This document shows positions 6,085-6,938 of a stretch of 6,938 bases of DNA, in pieces (within the stretch, counting starts at the first letter, position 1; each line of letters begins with the position of its first letter). Below the pieces are notes generated by a model. It was given only the letters and a program-made list of their open reading frames with translations, was not told the DNA's origin and made no database searches. Location: contig USIN01000094.1 in the NCBI GenBank assembly GCA_900554715.1, positions 1 to 6,938 of the forward strand, in the 5' to 3' direction. Source of the stretch: an uncultured Bacteroidales bacterium (lineage in GTDB: Bacteria > Bacteroidota > Bacteroidia > Bacteroidales > Muribaculaceae). Both the position numbers and the translations under genes were made by a program.

Positions 6085-6660
6085 TCATTCCGGCATGAGC
6101 TGTAGGGTGGGGCGCATCGACGGTAGGCCGAAGACGGCACCGACACGAGGCGAGTTGAAGATTATCCGGGCAAGTGTCGACGCGTCGACGTCGAGTGTCA
6201 GACGGCGTATCGTGGCATCGGTGTATGTCACGGCGCCCCCGCTGATAATGTAGACGCCGTTGTTCTGTGGAATAAGGCTGTCATGGACTCTTATCACCTG
6301 TTCGGCCGTAGGGTCGTTGGCGGCTACGGCGTCGAGGAGCAGGCCGACGTCGGTGATGCGGGTCATGCCTTGCCGGCACAGCGATGCGGGATTGGAGCCG
6401 GGACAAGCGTCGACGACAAACATCAGGTCGGGATATTCTTTTTTCATTTCGCCCATGACGGCTTCGGCGGCGTTGTCGTCAACGGCGAGCAATATCCTGA
6501 CGTGAAGACTGTCGTTGCCGGGAGTTGCGAAAGCGACGGCACATGTGACGCCATCGTCGCCGGCTACGGCCACGGCCCGGCCTCCGTCGAGAGAGGTGTC
6601 GCTGACGGCGTAGTCGAAATCGTCGCGGCTGTGGATGACAGTACGGCGAAGGGGCTTGTC
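6085..6660 (-). pseudogene. Probable Eis-like GNAT acetyltransferase/SCP2-domain protein, C-terminal part only
   Basis: About 190 residues at the C-terminal end of a protein are readable, ending at the TGA stop (6087-6085). From about HSRDDFDYAV onward it shows a half-GNAT-like beta/alpha pattern. Next comes the stretch CRQGMTRITDVGLLLDAVA, and then VHDSLIPQNNGVYII and a final LDVDASTLARIIF...LPSMRPTLQLMPE. This order (a 'GM.R..DV..LL' segment, 'v.D..ip.N.G.Y', then a short SCP2-like end) is what I recall of Eis-type N-acetyltransferases, which have tandem GNAT domains and a sterol-carrier-like C-terminal domain; usual length is about 380-420 residues. The N-terminal catalytic domain is absent. 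The minus-strand frame stays open to 6888, but beyond about 6640-6660 that reading is the antisense of a recombinase and is not believable. The assignment is moderate; the truncation is clear. Confidence 0.6.
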
Positions 6661-6938
6661 ATCAAGCGAATCGAGAAGCTGAGTCAGGAGTGTCGGAACA
6701 TTGATTCCCGGATTCAGGAATTGGAGGGCCTGACAGAGCAGTACCACCTCAGTGACATTGAGTTTGATGTGTTCCGGCAGCTGCTGACGATGTTCAAATC
6801 CGGCATTGATACCATGACTGTGGAAGAAAAACGCACGGCGATCCGCACCCTTGTCCGCAAGGTGGTCTGGGATGGCACGAACGCCCATGTGGTGCTGTTC
6901 GGCGTGCCGGACGAGGAAATCGAGTACCCGGACCTCCC
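6655..6938 (+). CDS. Large serine recombinase, C-terminal fragment (both ends open)
   Basis: In the frame with a codon at 6661, the plus strand reads IKRIEKLSQECRNIDSRIQ, a coiled-coil stretch, then HLSDIEFDVFRQLLTMF, MTVEEKRTAIRTLVRKVVWDG, and AHVVLFGVPDEEIEYPDL, running off the right edge. These segments are characteristic of the C-terminal region of large serine recombinases (roughly 500 or more residues) carried by conjugative or mobilisable elements of gut Clostridia. The N-terminal resolvase domain with the catalytic serine and the zinc-ribbon region are absent to the left, where the sequence is instead a Bacteroidales-type gene on the other strand. No start codon belongs to this piece, and its stop lies outside the window. 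It is a 5'-truncated gene in the window as given. The exact left boundary, about 6637-6660, cannot be fixed by eye. Confidence 0.8.

Noticed and set aside
6085..6888. Minus-strand frame read as one 267-residue protein starting at 6888
   Set aside because: Its first ~75 residues are the reverse complement of a clearly recognisable serine-recombinase coding stretch, so the continuous frame across the junction is accidental.

Overview
The window looks like chromosomal DNA of a gut Bacteroidales bacterium, most likely Muribaculaceae or a close relative. The signs are Bacteroidetes-type promoter motifs (TTTG, about 19-20 bp, TAnnTTTG), signal peptides of the MKK...A-Q type, type IX secretion system (T9SS)-style C-terminal tails, and a membrane-anchored TPR/helix-turn-helix regulator of a kind common in this phylum. 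The family-level assignment is inference. The last ~280 bases do not fit this picture: they encode the C-terminal end of a large serine recombinase resembling those on elements of gut Clostridia/Firmicutes.

Layout. Bases 1-181 are the 3' end of a probable sprA (the T9SS outer-membrane translocon). Ten bases later begins a 602-residue regulator with a lipoprotein-type signal, a periplasmic helical/TPR region, one membrane helix, a coiled coil and a C-terminal HTH (192-2000). A hairpin terminator (2032-2064) separates it from a convergent gene for a secreted, internally duplicated protein with a T9SS-like tail (3310-2084, minus strand). A 193-bp A/T-rich divergent promoter region follows, then a second, larger, beta-rich secreted protein with a similar tail (3504-5366, plus strand).

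Next comes a compact type II toxin-antitoxin module: a ribbon-helix-helix antitoxin (5515-5763) overlapping by four bases a YafQ/RelE-family mRNA interferase (5760-6029) that keeps the catalytic His/His/Asp/His/Phe set. A dyad-rich operator surrounds its promoter. The module is bracketed by two almost identical 31-nt hairpin elements (5389-5419 and 6048-6078), as if the cassette had been inserted at, or could be lost from, a shared terminator.

After the second hairpin, a minus-strand gene encodes the C-terminal part of a probable Eis-like acetyltransferase/SCP2-domain protein. Its 5' part is missing: between about 6637 and 6660 the sequence changes to a plus-strand serine-recombinase fragment that itself lacks its catalytic N-terminus. 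Both genes are cut at the same point, so this is a rearrangement junction or a chimeric assembly.

How the parts relate: SprA exports proteins with T9SS C-terminal signals, and two candidate cargo proteins lie within 5 kb of it. The regulator directly behind sprA could tie secretion to an envelope signal, but that is inference. The toxin-antitoxin module and the recombinase junction appear to be accessory additions.
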